Of a DNA stretch of 64,000 nt, positions 22,601 to 33,723 are shown one piece after another. A model generated the notes under the pieces. That model was not told the DNA's origin. It was given only the letters and a program-made list of their open reading frames with translations, and ran no database searches. The position numbers and the translations under genes are program-made. The DNA is from Wurfbainia villosa (taxonomy: Eukaryota > Streptophyta > Magnoliopsida > Zingiberales > Zingiberaceae). Where the stretch lies: contig CM046004.1 of assembly GCA_025175895.1 (NCBI GenBank), forward strand, positions 16,913,011-16,977,010. The letters are read 5' to 3'. Each line of letters opens with the position of its first letter. The stretch's first letter is position 1.

Positions 22601-23164
22601 TCAACTTGATATCTCATATCCATGACTTGTGAGATCAAGTCATCTTGTTGACCTACATGCTAGTCTCTACGCATTAACATTGTCCCTGAATGTTAATATT
22701 CGACTAGGAATGATTAAGAGTAGTGTTCTCTATATCATCTCATTATCGATTCAACCAATCGATTGATATAGATAAGAACCTACTACTCAAGGACATTATT
22801 ATATTTAGTTATTTGGCACCAATACAAGTAAATATAATAACCATGCCTTTATAAATAGGAATATGATACAATAAAGTCCATACAACAATCATCATATGAT
22901 TGGCTCTAGGGCTTTCACTAACAGAACCCAAGACTTAGACTTCTCTCGAGTCCTACTCAAGATAGGTCAACCTTGACCTGAGGTCGATTGCTTCAACAAT
23001 CTTCCCATAAACTATCTCCTCATATGATCAAACCCATGTCTACCATATGATCAACTCATTGTCAAAGAATGGTCAAACCATTGTCAACCCATTGTCAAAC
23101 ATCAAAACACTATTGAGTTTCGCTCAAGTTTGGTCAATCATGACTTAGGTCAATTACACCAACA
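19683..23164 (-). repeat. 5' LTR of the TR-GAG element, split by a solo LTR
   Basis: Parts 19683-21095 and 22929-23164 together give about 1650 bp, close to the 1579-bp partner. Ends are TGTAGGG and ACACCAACA. It contains TATA-like CTTATAAAG at 20143-20151, GTCGAC palindromes (20170-20560) and the 35-bp array (20755-21080). Confidence 0.8.
21096..22923 (-). mobile_element. Solo LTR, Angela-like (1828 bp)
   Basis: TGTTGGG...ACTAACA flanked by GAACC at 21091-21095 and 22924-22928. Termini and length resemble the Angela LTRs, but the body differs (for example GCAAAAACCGCTTTTTGCG near the left end, a hairpin) so it is another family of the lineage. No internal sequence, so it is the product of LTR-LTR recombination. 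Confidence 0.85.
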
Positions 23165-23689
23165 TAGAATAGGTCCAGGTGACTAGAGCAGGTCAAGTTG
23201 AACAGAACAAGAGATAAAATTAGTCAGTCGAAAACAAGATGCCACATTAGCATTCCTAGCGCCTAGACCAAGTCAAGGCGATTGGAAAAGAGAAATTTTT
23301 CAACGACCGAAGTGGGATCAAGATTAAATCAAGAAGTGCAACGTCAACATCCTAAGTGATTGAACTAGGTATAGGCGCTTGGGAAATGATAAATTCTAGC
23401 CGAATCGAATCCGATTTGGATGAGCTGGAGGCGCCTAGAACGGGTCCAAATGCCTAGAAAAGTCTATAAAAGAAGTTTCGGACAGAAGCCCTAAATAATC
23501 AATTCTAAGTGTTTGTGTGCATTCAATTCTCGTGTTCAATGCTCAACCTCGGTGTTACATCTACGACTGTGTTTAGATTTCCTAATTCTTAAGTCAATAT
23601 TGTTTTCAATTCTTGTATCATTTCTTTCTGCACTTATATTCAAACGACACTTAGTGAATTACCTGCTGATAAGTGATCTCGGATCACAG
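23165..23689 (+). repeat. Older SIRE-like LTR (piece 2 of 3)
   Basis: Starts with TAGAA and ends with CACAG, the target duplications of the TR-GAG element and E. Contains GGCGCCTAG motifs (23256, 23432), TCTATAAAAG at about 23463 and a downstream transcribed-looking stretch, which fit a SIRE-type LTR. It continues at 33724. Confidence 0.55.
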
Positions 23690-24763
23690 TGTTGGTGTAG
23701 TAGGCACCTAAGTCAAACCTGAGTTTTGATTTTAGCAAACGATACAAAGTTAAGCTCATGTTGTTATCTCACGAGCTGAATCGAGTGTGCAGAAGATTGC
23801 TATAGCTGGAGCTGAAGGCTAGCGACACCCGGAGGAAGCCGCGGTGGTCGGGCGACACTCGAGTGACTTCGGAGGGAGCCGAAGGAATCGAGTGGAAGGC
23901 TGGAAGCAAAAGCGACATGGTAAGTATCGAGGTAAGCTCGTGTGTGCGAGCGTAAGTGAGGTCGTATCCTCCTTACGGGGATGGTCTTAAGCGTAGATCC
24001 GACCAAAGACATCCCATCGATGGTCTAGGTCGAGATCGGACGGTCGAAGGTCGTTGAAATAATGTTTTCTTTAAGCTAACTTTGCCTTGCAGTAAGCATC
24101 GATCATTGCCCGGCTTGGAGGACTCGATCAGTCGTCAATCGATCAGTCGAGTCGACGAATCGGCCCGATGTTGCCATCGATCGATGATGGCCATCGATCG
24201 TGATGGTCAATGATCAGATTCGAGGAGTCAAGGCTTATCACCCCATTTCAAGGAGATTGGTGCTCAATTGTGATTGGCTAGGGTTCCTCTCGAAAAGGGG
24301 CTCAAAGGCTATAAAAGGAGGGCCAAACCTAGGGTTTTCTTCATCATTCTAAAGCTTCCAAAAGCCTTCGCCAAGCTACAACTTTTCGACGTCTAGGTCT
24401 TAAATTCTCTCTTATTGTAACATCGGTTTTAGTTTTTATTTAAGTTCATTTCTTTTTGAGCTTTTTATCGTATACGAGGAGAGGGAGTGTCCTCTACCTC
24501 AAGCTTTTTCCTTCTTGTATCGATTAACTCCTACCTCCAACGAGGAGGAGTTCCTTTAGTGCTTTTGCCCTCCGTACGTGGTCAAGGACCACTAGGGCCT
24601 TGGAGTAGTAGCCGAAGGCTACGAACCAAGTAAAACATCATTGTCTCCTTTTACTTTACATTTCCGCTGCAATTAATTATCTCTCGAGTTTTAACGAACG
24701 AAAAGAAAAGGAAAAGGTTTTTCGCTATTCACCCCCCCTCTAGCGAACCGCATCGATCCAACA
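23690..24763 (+). repeat. 5' LTR of element E (1074 bp)
   Basis: TGTTGGTGTAGTAGG...CGATCCAACA. TATA box CTATAAAAGG at 24309-24318, with ATTGGCTAGGG about 30 bp upstream. Ends with the pyrimidine-rich TTCACCCCCCCTCTAGCG typical of SIRE LTRs. Confidence 0.92.
24309..24318 (+). promoter_or_regulatory. TATA box of element E 5' LTR
   Basis: CTATAAAAGG, repeated at the same position in the 3' LTR (33235-33244). The transcript would start about 30 bp downstream, near 24345. Confidence 0.75.
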
Positions 24764-24765
24764 AT

Positions 24766-24778
24766 TGGTATCAGAGCC
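24766..24778 (+). other. Primer-binding site of element E
   Basis: TGGTATCAGAGCC, 2 bp after the LTR end, complementary to initiator tRNA-Met. Confidence 0.92.
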
Positions 24779-25272
24779 GGGGGCGCTTAGATTTGGTGAA
24801 ACCACCAATCTAACATTTTTTTTACAGATTTGTTTTTCGTTCATTTAAATTTTTCTCCCGCACTACTAATCCAAGACGAAGTCTTGGTACTCTTCGTTTG
24901 GTTTTGTTTTGCAAGTATTCGCTTTTGGAGTAGCCGACAGTCAAACGGGCATAACTTTTCGTACAAGTTGACCCACGACACGGTCTACCTACCAAATCGA
25001 AGCTCTCGCAGAGATCTACACCTCTTATGGGGGTTTACCCCCGTAACAAGTTGTTTTCATCCTCAAAAATCGACGTTTAGTAGCCTTTCAGGGACATCGA
25101 AGGTTGTGAGTACTTACTTTTTATTTAGTTTCTTATTTCTTTCCTTAACTTTCTATTTTTTGTTTGTTTCTTTTTATTTCCCACACTACTAATCCAAGAC
25201 GCAAGTCTTGGTACTTTCGTGTATTTTTGTCGTTGCTAGGTCTTCTTTTTAGTCTCCTTGTTTTTTGTTCTA
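24779..25272 (+). other. Untranslated leader of element E
   Basis: About 490 bp without an open frame. A 39-bp block with CACTACTAATCCAAGAC and GTCTTGGTAC occurs twice (24858-24896 and 25181-25219); each copy folds as CCAAGAC with GTCTTGG. T-rich otherwise. Confidence 0.75.
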
Positions 25273-26902
25273 ATGGCCCATCTCGAGGGTTTTAGCACCG
25301 TCCGACCTCCGTTTTACAACGGAGATGATTTCTACTACTGGAAAGGTCGGATGGAATGCTTTCTCAAAACCCAAATCGAGATGTGGATCATAATCCAAAC
25401 CGGTTTCACACTTTCGACTAATGAAGTGGGTGACTCCTTGGATTATGATCAATGGACCGTTGCAACAAAACGACAAGTCAAAGCCGATGCCAAGGCAACA
25501 CAAATCCTCCAATGCGGCTTGTCCAAGGAGGAGTTAAATCGCGTCGGCCCCTTCATAAGCGCAAAAGATCTTTGGACAAAACTAGTGGAGCTACACGAAG
25601 GGACCGATGAAGCCAAGGTATGTAAGCGCGACCTTTTATTCAATAAATTATATAATCTAAAAATGCAGGAACACGAGTCTGCAACGCAACTTCACGCCCG
25701 AGTCCAGGACATCGTCAACAACCTACACGCAATCGGGCAAAAGGTCGAAAACCGCGACCTTATAAGGTATGTTCTAAACTCTTTTCCGAGGACTACCTTG
25801 TGGGCATCCATGGTCGACGCCTACAAGGTCTCCAAGGACCTTTCTAAAGTTAGAATAGACGAATTATTCTCAGATTTCGAATTACATGAGAAGTCTAACT
25901 CGGAACCCGAGAGGGGTATAGCCTTGTTTGCAGGTTCAAAGAAGAAGAAAATCGCAAGCAAGCCACCACCAACCGAGGAGGAAGACGAGTCCGAAGAAGA
26001 AGTTGACTGCCGAACTAATGAACCTAGCTCGAAGGATAGCCAAGGGACGAAAGCGAACCACGACTCGACCCAACCAAGGTAAGCCTAAAAGTTCTAATAT
26101 TAGGTCTTCTGAGTGTAACAGGTTTGGACATATCAAGTCCGAGTGCCCCAAGCTCAACCACCAAGCACCTAAGCACAAGAAGGCCCTCAACGCGACATGG
26201 GAAGAAGCGTCGTCCGAAGAAGACGAAGACCACGTCTTCATGGCGAAATCGATTGAGTCAGACACGGAGACCGAACCTGAACTTGAGTCAGAACCTGAGG
26301 ATGACTCGGACTACGAAGCTACCTTCAAGTCAAGCCACGGATACGCATCCGGTTCAAAAGATACCCTTAAAGTGAGTCGAACTTTATTTAATACTTTACA
26401 TAATACGGTTAGTTTTTTGTCTAGGAAATTAGTTAAGTCCGAGTCCAAAGTCGAGACCCTGGTTGAGCAGGTCAAACTCCTCAAACACAAGGTCTCCCTA
26501 ACCGCTTCGACTAGTCAAGTTCGAGAAGAGGACCCAACTCGAGTTGAAAAGCTCGAAGTTGAGAACTCTCTCTTGAAAAGTCAAGTTGAAGATCTTAGGA
26601 ACACGTTGGAAAGGTTCACTTCGGGATCCAAAGGACTTGACCTCCTACTTGGATCTCAAAGGGCCGTGTACAACAAGGTTGGACTAGGGTTTAACTCAAA
26701 CACGACTAATAGGTCGTATATGTCGATTGTAAGTCGACATAGGAAACATGTCCAAGCATGGGTCCCTAAGAATTTTTTGATTTCAACTCTAGGATCCAAC
26801 CCGTACTGGGTTCCCAAGGACCAAATCCACTATGTGGATAGACCGAACCGATTCAACGGTCTAGGGGGAGCCAGTACAAAACATGTTTGTGCTTTAACTT
26901 AG
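25273..26902 (+). pseudogene. Element E Gag, one frameshift
   Basis: ATG at 25273 (MAHLEGFSTVRPPFYNGDDF). The UBN2-type Gag domain spans residues 10-210 (YYWKGRMECFLKTQIEMW, FISAKDLWTKLVELHEGT). The frame closes at 26082, and the rest is open in the +1-shifted frame to 26902, so one indel lies between about 25930 and 26080. The second part has a knuckle missing its first Cys (SSECNRFGHIKSEC), an acidic stretch (ESDTETEPELESEPEDDSD), a coiled-coil segment (residues ESKVETLVEQVKLLKHKV and onward) and a C-terminus with WVPK repeats. Structural protein of the particle. Confidence 0.88.
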
Positions 26903-27507
26903 AAATTGCATGCTTAGAATTTTTTTTTTTAAACTTGTGAACTCACTTAGAACACGTACATAACCAACTAAAATCCTTCGAAAAGATTGAGCCTCGGGGA
27001 GCCTCTTTTCAAAAATAACCAGTTAGACTAGGAAATAGTCTTAGGTGAGTCAAGTCATCATTTTCTTGAAAATGGCTTTGTCTAAGGAAGTGGTCGATGA
27101 TCCGATAAAAGAAGGCCCCTGTGCCTCACCACGACCTGGAAGCCATGATCTTAAAAAGGTAAACTTGACAAGCCTAGGGTCAAATCCAAATCTAACATAA
27201 AATTACTTGAACCTAAATGCACTTAATCAACTTAATTGGAAGTCATCTCACAAAAAAACACATAAGTATAACATGCTTGATCATATAGACACAGGTGAGA
27301 TGACCTAGGTTTAACAACTTACAACCAATTTAAAAAAAAAAAAAATCTAACATCCAATCCAACCACCTTGTGTGTAGGATCAATGGATGTTAGACGGTGT
27401 TGCTCGACACATGACCGGGATCAACTCAAATTCAGCTTCGATTCAAACGACAAGGATCGGTAGCCTTTGGGAATAACGGCAAGCTCAAAATCATCGGATC
27501 AGGTGAT
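26903..27507 (+). pseudogene. Gag-protease junction and damaged protease of E
   Basis: 26903-27370 is AT-rich linker with stops. At about 27379 the protease active-site region reads QWMLDGVARHMTG, where the family has an Asp-Ser-Gly site: the Ser position is missing. The next segment is frameshifted several times. Confidence 0.65.
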
Positions 27508-28734
27508 ATCGAGCTTAACTCGAATTTTGTTATTAAAAATGTATTACTTGTAGAGAATTTTGAATATAACCTGCTTAGCGTAAGCCAATTATGTGACAAT
27601 AACTATAAGGTCGTATTTTTAGAAAATGAATGTGTAATTAAAACAAATAAAATAGCTAAAACAATACTCAAAGGAACTAGGACAAATAACATTTATACAA
27701 TTAACTTAATCAAATCCTCAGCCAAATGTCTTATGACACAGGAAGAGGAATCATGGTTGTGGCACCGACGACTCGGTCACTCGCACCCAAGACTCGTCCA
27801 CAAGATGAGTCAAAGTGGCTTAGTCAGAGGCTTACCCAACCTCAACAATTTGGTTAATAAAATCTGTAATGCTTGTCAACAAGGAAAACAACCTAGGACA
27901 CAACACAAGTTAACCAACCAAGAACGAACCTCAAGTGTACTTGAGCTCCTGCATATGGATCTATTCGATTCACATGGAGCCAAGTCACTCAATAGAAGTC
28001 AATATTGCTTAGTCATAATTGACGACTACTTCATCAAACATAAAAATGATACCCTAGATCAATTAATCAATCTATTCAAATTAATCGAGAATCAAAAAGA
28101 CCTTAAGGTTAAAAGACTTAGAAGCGATCATGGTGGTGAATTCGAAAATCAAAGGTTCACCGACTTCTGTAACCTAAACGGATACCACCATGAATTCTCT
28201 TGCCCTAGGACCCCTCAACAAAATGGCCTAGTGGAGCGGAAAAACCGAACTCTACAAGAAGCCGCTAGGACCATGTTGAACGAATACGACCTACCCGATA
28301 GGTTTTGGGCAGAAGCCGTTAGCACGGCTTGCTATGTCCAGAATAGGATCCTTATGGTAAAGAGGCACCTTAAGACCTCCTACGAGATTTATCACAATAA
28401 AGTGCCCAACATCAAGTACTTTAGGGTATTTGGATGTAAGGTACATATCTTAAACACTAAGAACCACCTAGGGAAATTCAAATCCAAAACCTCCACCGGA
28501 ATCTTCTTAGGATACTCAACCACAAGTAGGGCCTATAGGGTATATAATCACGATACCCTTAAAGTCGAAGAGACTATTAATGTAGTGTTTGATGAAGTAC
28601 CCGAACCTACAAAACCCTTAATGACCCCAAGTGTTGAGCCCACTGATACCAAACTCGTCTCCGACCCTGAGATCGAGTTTAATCCACATCAACCAACTTC
28701 TCTTGTCGATCAAGTGACAAGTGATCCGAGTTAA
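27508..28734 (+). pseudogene. Element E protease C-terminus and integrase
   Basis: Open without an ATG from about 27508 (NSNFVIKNVLLVENFEYNL) to a TAA at 28732-28734. Integrase features: HHCC (WHRRLGHSHPRLVH, CNACQQGKQ), catalytic Asp in LLHMDLFDS, Asp in RSDHGGEFE, Glu in QNGLVERKNR, and the FGCKVHILNTK region. The stretch after VIIDDY goes straight to FIKHKN; about nine residues usual in the family (around an SRFTW motif) are missing in frame, close to the active core. The chain breaks at DPS before the RT linker. Confidence 0.85.
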
Positions 28735-30417
28735 ACTAGTGTTCAACCAAGTCACCCCATTGATCAAGCATTAGGTGACACAAACCCAACCCAATCTAGG
28801 ATTCAGACTAACCACCCTATCAATCAAGTGATAGGAGATCCTAATTTGGGAGTTCGAACTAGAGCATCCTATAGGAACCTTAGTCAAATTTCCTTAATTT
28901 CAAAGATAGAACCCAAATCAATTGAACAAGCTCTTCTTGATCCCGATTGGATTATTGCAATGCAAGAAGAGCTAGCTCAATTTACTAGGAATGAAGTGTG
29001 GGAGTTAGTACCACCACCTAAAGACAAAACGATAATTGGAACAAGGTGGGTGTTTCTAAATAAGCTTGATGATAAAGGTGAAGTAGTTAGAAACAAGGCT
29101 AGGTTAGTCGCCAAAGGGTTTAGTCAAGTCGAAGGCTTAGATTACGACGAAACCTATGCCCCAGTAGCTAGACTCGAATCCATTCGAATGTTGCTAGCTT
29201 ATGCCGCACATCGAGGATTTAAGCTGTTTCAAATGGATGTTAAGTCGGCATTCCTAAATGGATACATTAAAGAAGAAGTTTATGTTAGCCAACCCCCCGG
29301 ATTCGAAAATCTAGATAAACCCGACCATGTTCTAAAACTTAAGAAAGCTCTCTATGGACTTAAACAAGCTCCTCGAGCTTGGTACGAGAGACTTTCAATC
29401 CATCTTAAGTCAAAAGGGTTTAACCAAGGCTTAGTTGACCCAACTCTCTTCGTAAAAACCTTAGGTAAAGAAATATTCATAGCTCAAATTTACGTAGATG
29501 ATATAATTTTTGGAACCTCTAACTCAGCCTTACTAAACGAGTTCGTTTCACTCATGGAAAGTGAGTTCGAAATGAGTTTCTTTTTAGGTCTACAAATTAA
29601 ACAAACTAAGGATGGTATATACCTATATCAACAAAAATACACTAAGGAGTTAATTAAAAGATTTGGAATGCAAGACGCTAAGATAATAAACACCCCAATG
29701 GCGATTAATGTTAACATAGGAGAAGACCTAGAAAGTAAGTCCATTGACTTAAAGTACTATAGGAGCGCGATAGGAAGTCTCCTATACTTAACTGCGAGTC
29801 GACCCGACATCCTATTCGCAGTAAGTATGTGCGCCAGGTTTCAAACCTGTGCCAAGGAGTCTCACCTAACTCTAGTCAAGCGTATCCTTAGATATCTAAA
29901 GGGTACACTTAATGTCGGTATTTGGTATCCTAGATCTACCGAGTTCGAACTAATTGGCTACTCCGATTCGGACTATGCCGGTAGTAAGCTCGATAGAAAG
30001 AGTACGAGTGGTTGTTGTCAACTTCTCGGCTCGAGTCTAGTGAGTTGGTGCAGTAGGAAGCAACACTGTGTTGCCTTATCTACCACCGAAGCCGAATACA
30101 TCGCGATGGGTGAGTGTGTCACTCAACTTCTTTGGATGAAGCACACCCTCCGCGACTTTAAGTTAGACTTTACGAATACTAAACTTCACGTAGATAACAT
30201 TAGTTCAATTAATCTTACTAAGAATCCAATATGTCACTCTAGGACCAAACATATAGAGGTCAAACACCATTTCATTCGAGAACATGTGGCCAACGGAGCC
30301 ATACAACTCGAATACGTCGAATCAAAGTCTAACTTAGCAGACCTATTTACTAAACCCCTACCCGAAGCCGAATTTAGTCTATTAAGACGAAAATTGGGCA
30401 TGTGCGTAGTAGAATAG
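28735..30417 (+). pseudogene. Element E reverse transcriptase-RNase H
   Basis: Continues in frame after the 28732 stop and is then open to 30417 (529 codons from 28828). RT motifs: RWVFLNKLDDKGEVVRNKARLVAKGF, DYDETYAPVARLESIRMLL, QMDVKSAFLNGYI, ALYGLKQAPRAWY and catalytic YVDDIIFGTSN. RNase H: YSDSDYAGSKLDRKSTSG, STTEAEYIAMGEC, LHVDNISSINL, tail NLADLFTKPLPEAEF. After EFEMS it runs into FFLGLQIK, lacking about six residues found in relatives. Otherwise catalytic residues are in place. Ends with stop TAG. Confidence 0.9.
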
Positions 30418-31433
30418 GAACTTGCAAATTATATTTTCTTACTACTATTTCTTAATTTTCATTTTTTATGGAACTAGCATAGGACATACCTTAGATATCA
30501 TGCACCTATAGATTTAAGGAGCCAGTACATCTCACAACACATAGGACTAATGTGTTTGTGTACTTAGCCACGTAGATGGGCGTGAGATGTTAGGACCTTA
30601 CTCCTGGTTCCAGATGTAGAGCTAGTGCATCGCTATGAACCACGGAGTATAATCATATATACTAACCGACTCTGACCAGGACTAGTTGATCCTTCATATC
30701 AATCAAGCCAAATATGAGTCGAACATTTTATAGATGAACTTATTTTCAGTATATTATTTTCAAAATAATGTGGAACATGCTTGGACTTTAAAATTAAAAC
30801 TTATTCCACACACACCCTCACTCTTTTCGATAAATGGCAAAAGGGAGAGAAAAAGGCCAAAGTTAAGGGATCATTTTTTTTATGGCTTACTTAACTTTAA
30901 GTTAACAAAACAAGTTAAGGTAACTCTTAACTTAAACACATTTAGTTAACTTGTTAGTTAAGGGATCATTTTTTTTATGGATTACTTAACTTTAAGTTAA
31001 CAAAACAAGTTAAGGGAACTCTTAACTTAAACACATTTAGTTAACTTGTTTTCATTAACAATACAAAAAAATAATTTACTTAACTTTTAGTTAACGAGAA
31101 AAAGGCCAAAGTTAAGGGATCATTTTTTTTTATGGCCAAGGCTTACTTAACTTTAAGTTAACAAAACAAGTTAAGGGAACTCTTAACTTAAACACATTTA
31201 GTTAACTTGTTTTCGTCAACAATACAAAAAAAATAATAAATAGTAATTAACTCTAAGTTAACTTGTTAACAAAATGGAGGTAAAGGCCAAGGTTAAGAAA
31301 TCAATTTTTTGATTTCTTAACTTAAAACTTATTTTAAACACATTTTTTTTAGTAGCAAATATCAAGGGGGAGAGTTAAAACTCTTTCTCAAGTACTCACC
31401 CTCGCTCAAGGGGGAGGATTCCTTAGGGGGGAG
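30418..31433 (+). repeat. E 3' untranslated region with hairpin tandem repeats
   Basis: Three copies of a roughly 95-150 bp unit between about 30856 and 31245. Each contains GTTAAGGGATCATTTTTTTT, CTTAACTTTAAGTTAAC and GGAACTCTTAACTTAAAC, with many self-complementary TTAAC/GTTAA pairs. No env-like frame. Two SIRE-type pyrimidine/purine tracts (TCAAGGGGGAG) lie at 31361 and 31407, before the solo LTR. Confidence 0.75.
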
Positions 31434-32502
31434 TGTTGGATCGAGAAGCGTCGCTAGAGGGGGGGGTGAATAGCGATCGTAAATCTTTTCTTTTTCGTTC
31501 GTTCAATACGCAAAGTAAGCACAGCGGAAAATAAATGAACACGTTTATTTTACTTGGTTCACAACCCAGCGGTTGCTACTCCAAGGCCCTATCGGTCCTA
31601 GACCGCGTACGGAGGGCAAAGCACTAAAACGTCTCCTCCTCGTTGGAGGTAGGAGACAACGATTACAAAAATCGAATACACGAGGATGAGGCAACAAGCC
31701 TACCTCACCTCGTTATGAAGATAAAAAACACAGAATATAATATCAAAAATATTACTTGAATCTGCAATGAAGAAGATCGAGGTTGTCGCTTCGTAGCGTT
31801 ATGACGGTGTTGAAGCGTTGGCGTTGTAGGAGCACTTGATGAATAATTGATGTGATTTGGAGATGAATCCTCCCCTCCTTTTATAGACTTTAGCCTCTGA
31901 ATTTGTCTCCTATTTCTTTGGAACGGATCATGAATTTTTCCAAATTTTTATCGCTGGCGGCGCGTCAAAGCGTTATCCGCTTTGACCTAGCGCAAAGTCG
32001 ATCATCGCCATCGATCGATGCCTCTCATCATCGGCGATGAGATCGATGCATCTCATCATCAGCGATAATGATCGCCGCCCAATGTCCAAAGGATCGCCAC
32101 GGCTACTTCCTGCGAGAAGAGATTAGCTCGGAAAATGATAAATACGACGGTTTCTAACCGTCCGATCTCGACCTAGACCTTCCACAGGAAGTCTTAGTCG
32201 AATCGTCGCCTACGGTCGTCCCCGTAAAGAGGACACGACCTTACAATCTCTCACTCACACGAGCTTACCTCGATAGTAGCTCTCGCTTCCGGCCTTCCAC
32301 TCGATTCCTTCGGCTCCCTCCGAATTCACTCAAGTGTCGCCCGATCACCACGGCTTCCTCCGGGTGTCGCTAGCCTTCAGCTCCAGCTTTAGTACTTTTC
32401 TGCACACTTGATTTAGCTCGTGAGATAACAATATAAACTTAACTTTGTGTCTTTGCCATAATCAAAACACAGGTTCGATTATCTAGTGCCCCTGCACCAA
32501 CA
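31434..32502 (-). mobile_element. Inverted solo LTR inside element E (1069 bp)
   Basis: Plus-strand TGTTGGATCGAG...CTGCACCAACA, the reverse orientation of E-type LTRs (compare CATCGATCCAACA and TGTTGGTGCAG). Flanked by GGGAG at 31429-31433 and 32503-32507. TATA box on the minus strand at 31877-31886 (CTATAAAAGG). Related to but diverged from the E LTR, so a separate later insertion reduced to one LTR. Confidence 0.88.
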
Positions 32503-32617
32503 GGGAGCACTTGAAAAAGAGTTATTATATACTCCTACACATTCATGCATATCTCTTACTCATTTTACTTAATGCACTTAATTTGTCTTTCTTAACTTTG
32601 TATGTGGGTTTGCCATA

Positions 32618-32635
32618 AATCAAAAAGGGGGAGAT
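32618..32635 (+). other. Polypurine tract of element E
   Basis: ATCAAAAAGGGGGAGAT directly before TGTTGGTGCAG. Confidence 0.9.
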
Positions 32636-33718
32636 TGTTGGTGCAGTAGGCACCTAAGTCAAACCTGAGTTTTGATTTTAGCAAACGATACAAAGTTAAG
32701 CTCATGTTGTTATCTCACGAGCTGAATCGAGTGTGCAGAAGATTGCTATAGGAATCGAAGGCTAGCGACACCGAGGAAGCCGCGGTGGTGGCGACACTCG
32801 AGTGACTTCGAGGAGTCGAAGGAATCGAGTGGAAGGCCTAAGCAAAAGCGACATGGTAAGTATCGAGGTAAGCTCGTGTGTGCGGCGTAGTGAGGTCGTA
32901 TCCTCCTTACGGGATGGTCTTAGCGTAGATCCGACCAAAGACATCCCATCGATGGTCTAGGTCGAGATCGGACAGTCGAAGGCCGTTGAAATAATGTTTT
33001 CTTTAAGCTAACTTTGCCTTGCAGTAAGCATCGATCATCATTGAGGACTCATTGCCGCCGATCGCCGATCGGAGAGTCGAATCGACCGATGTCGCCATCA
33101 CGATCGATGATGGCCATCAGTCGACTGATGGTCAATGATCAGATTCGAGGAGTCAAGGCTTATCACCCCCATTTCAAGGAGATTGGTGCTCAATTGTGAT
33201 TGGCTAGGGTTCCTCTCGAAAAGGGGCTCAAAGGCTATAAAAGGAGGGTCAAACCTAGGGTTTTCTTCATCATTCTAAAACTTCCAAAAGCCTTCGCCAA
33301 GCTACAACTTTTCGACCACGAAGTGCTTTCTCTCCGACGTCTAGGTCTTAAATTCTCTCTTATTGTAACGTCGGTTTTAGTTTTTATTTAAGTTCATTTC
33401 TTTTCGGAGCTTTTATCGTATACGAGGAGAGGGGGAGTGTCCCTCTACCTCAAGCTTTTTCCTTCTTGTATCGATTAACTCCTACCTCCAACGAGGAGGA
33501 GTTCCTTTAGTGCTTTTGCCCTCCGTACGTGGTCAAGGACCACTAGGGCCTTGGAGTAGTAGTGGAAGGCTACAAACCAAGCAAAACTTCATTGTCTCCT
33601 TTTACTTTACATTTCCGCTGCAATTAATTATCTCTCGAGTTTTAATGAACGAAAAGAAAAGGAAAAGGTTTTTCGCTATTCACCCCCCCCCCCTCTAGCG
33701 AACCGCATCGATCGAACA
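32636..33718 (+). repeat. 3' LTR of element E (1083 bp)
   Basis: TGTTGGTGCAGTAGG...CGATCGAACA. Very close to the 5' LTR at both ends, but 32745-33125 is full of small indels and rewritten CG-containing words. A 22-bp segment near 33315 (ACCACGAAGTGCTTTC...) is absent from the 5' LTR. TATA at 33235-33244. Confidence 0.9.
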
Positions 33719-33723
33719 CACAG

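Larger units (their letters stand above)
14477..23164 (-). mobile_element. Gag-only LTR retrotransposon (TR-GAG type), minus orientation
   Basis: Complete by its ends: flanked by TAGAA (14472-14476 and 23165-23169), LTRs at 14477-16055 and 19683-23164, polypurine tract 16056-16068, primer site 19668-19680. The 3.6-kb internal region encodes only a decayed SIRE-type Gag (about 17906-19555). I find no protease, integrase, RT or RNase H, so it must have moved with enzymes from an autonomous relative, presumably a SIRE element. The 5' LTR is split by a solo LTR. Gag-only elements of this design are an established plant class (TR-GAG). Confidence 0.8.
23690..33718 (+). mobile_element. SIRE-type copia element E, full length
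   Basis: Flanked by CACAG (23685-23689, 33719-33723). Order: 5' LTR 23690-24763, primer site, leader, Gag, protease, integrase, RT-RNase H ending at 30417, a 2.2-kb 3' untranslated region with hairpin repeats and an inverted solo LTR, polypurine tract and 3' LTR 32636-33718. Pol motifs (HMDLF, YVDDIIFGTSN, ADLFTKPLPE) fit the SIRE lineage. It is inactive: Gag frameshift, damaged protease site, deletion in integrase and a stop between integrase and RT. No env-like frame is present downstream of pol. Confidence 0.92.

Noticed and set aside
30734..30949. Env-like frame downstream of SIRE pol
   Set aside because: 71 codons only, overlapping hairpin repeats, no signal peptide or membrane segment.
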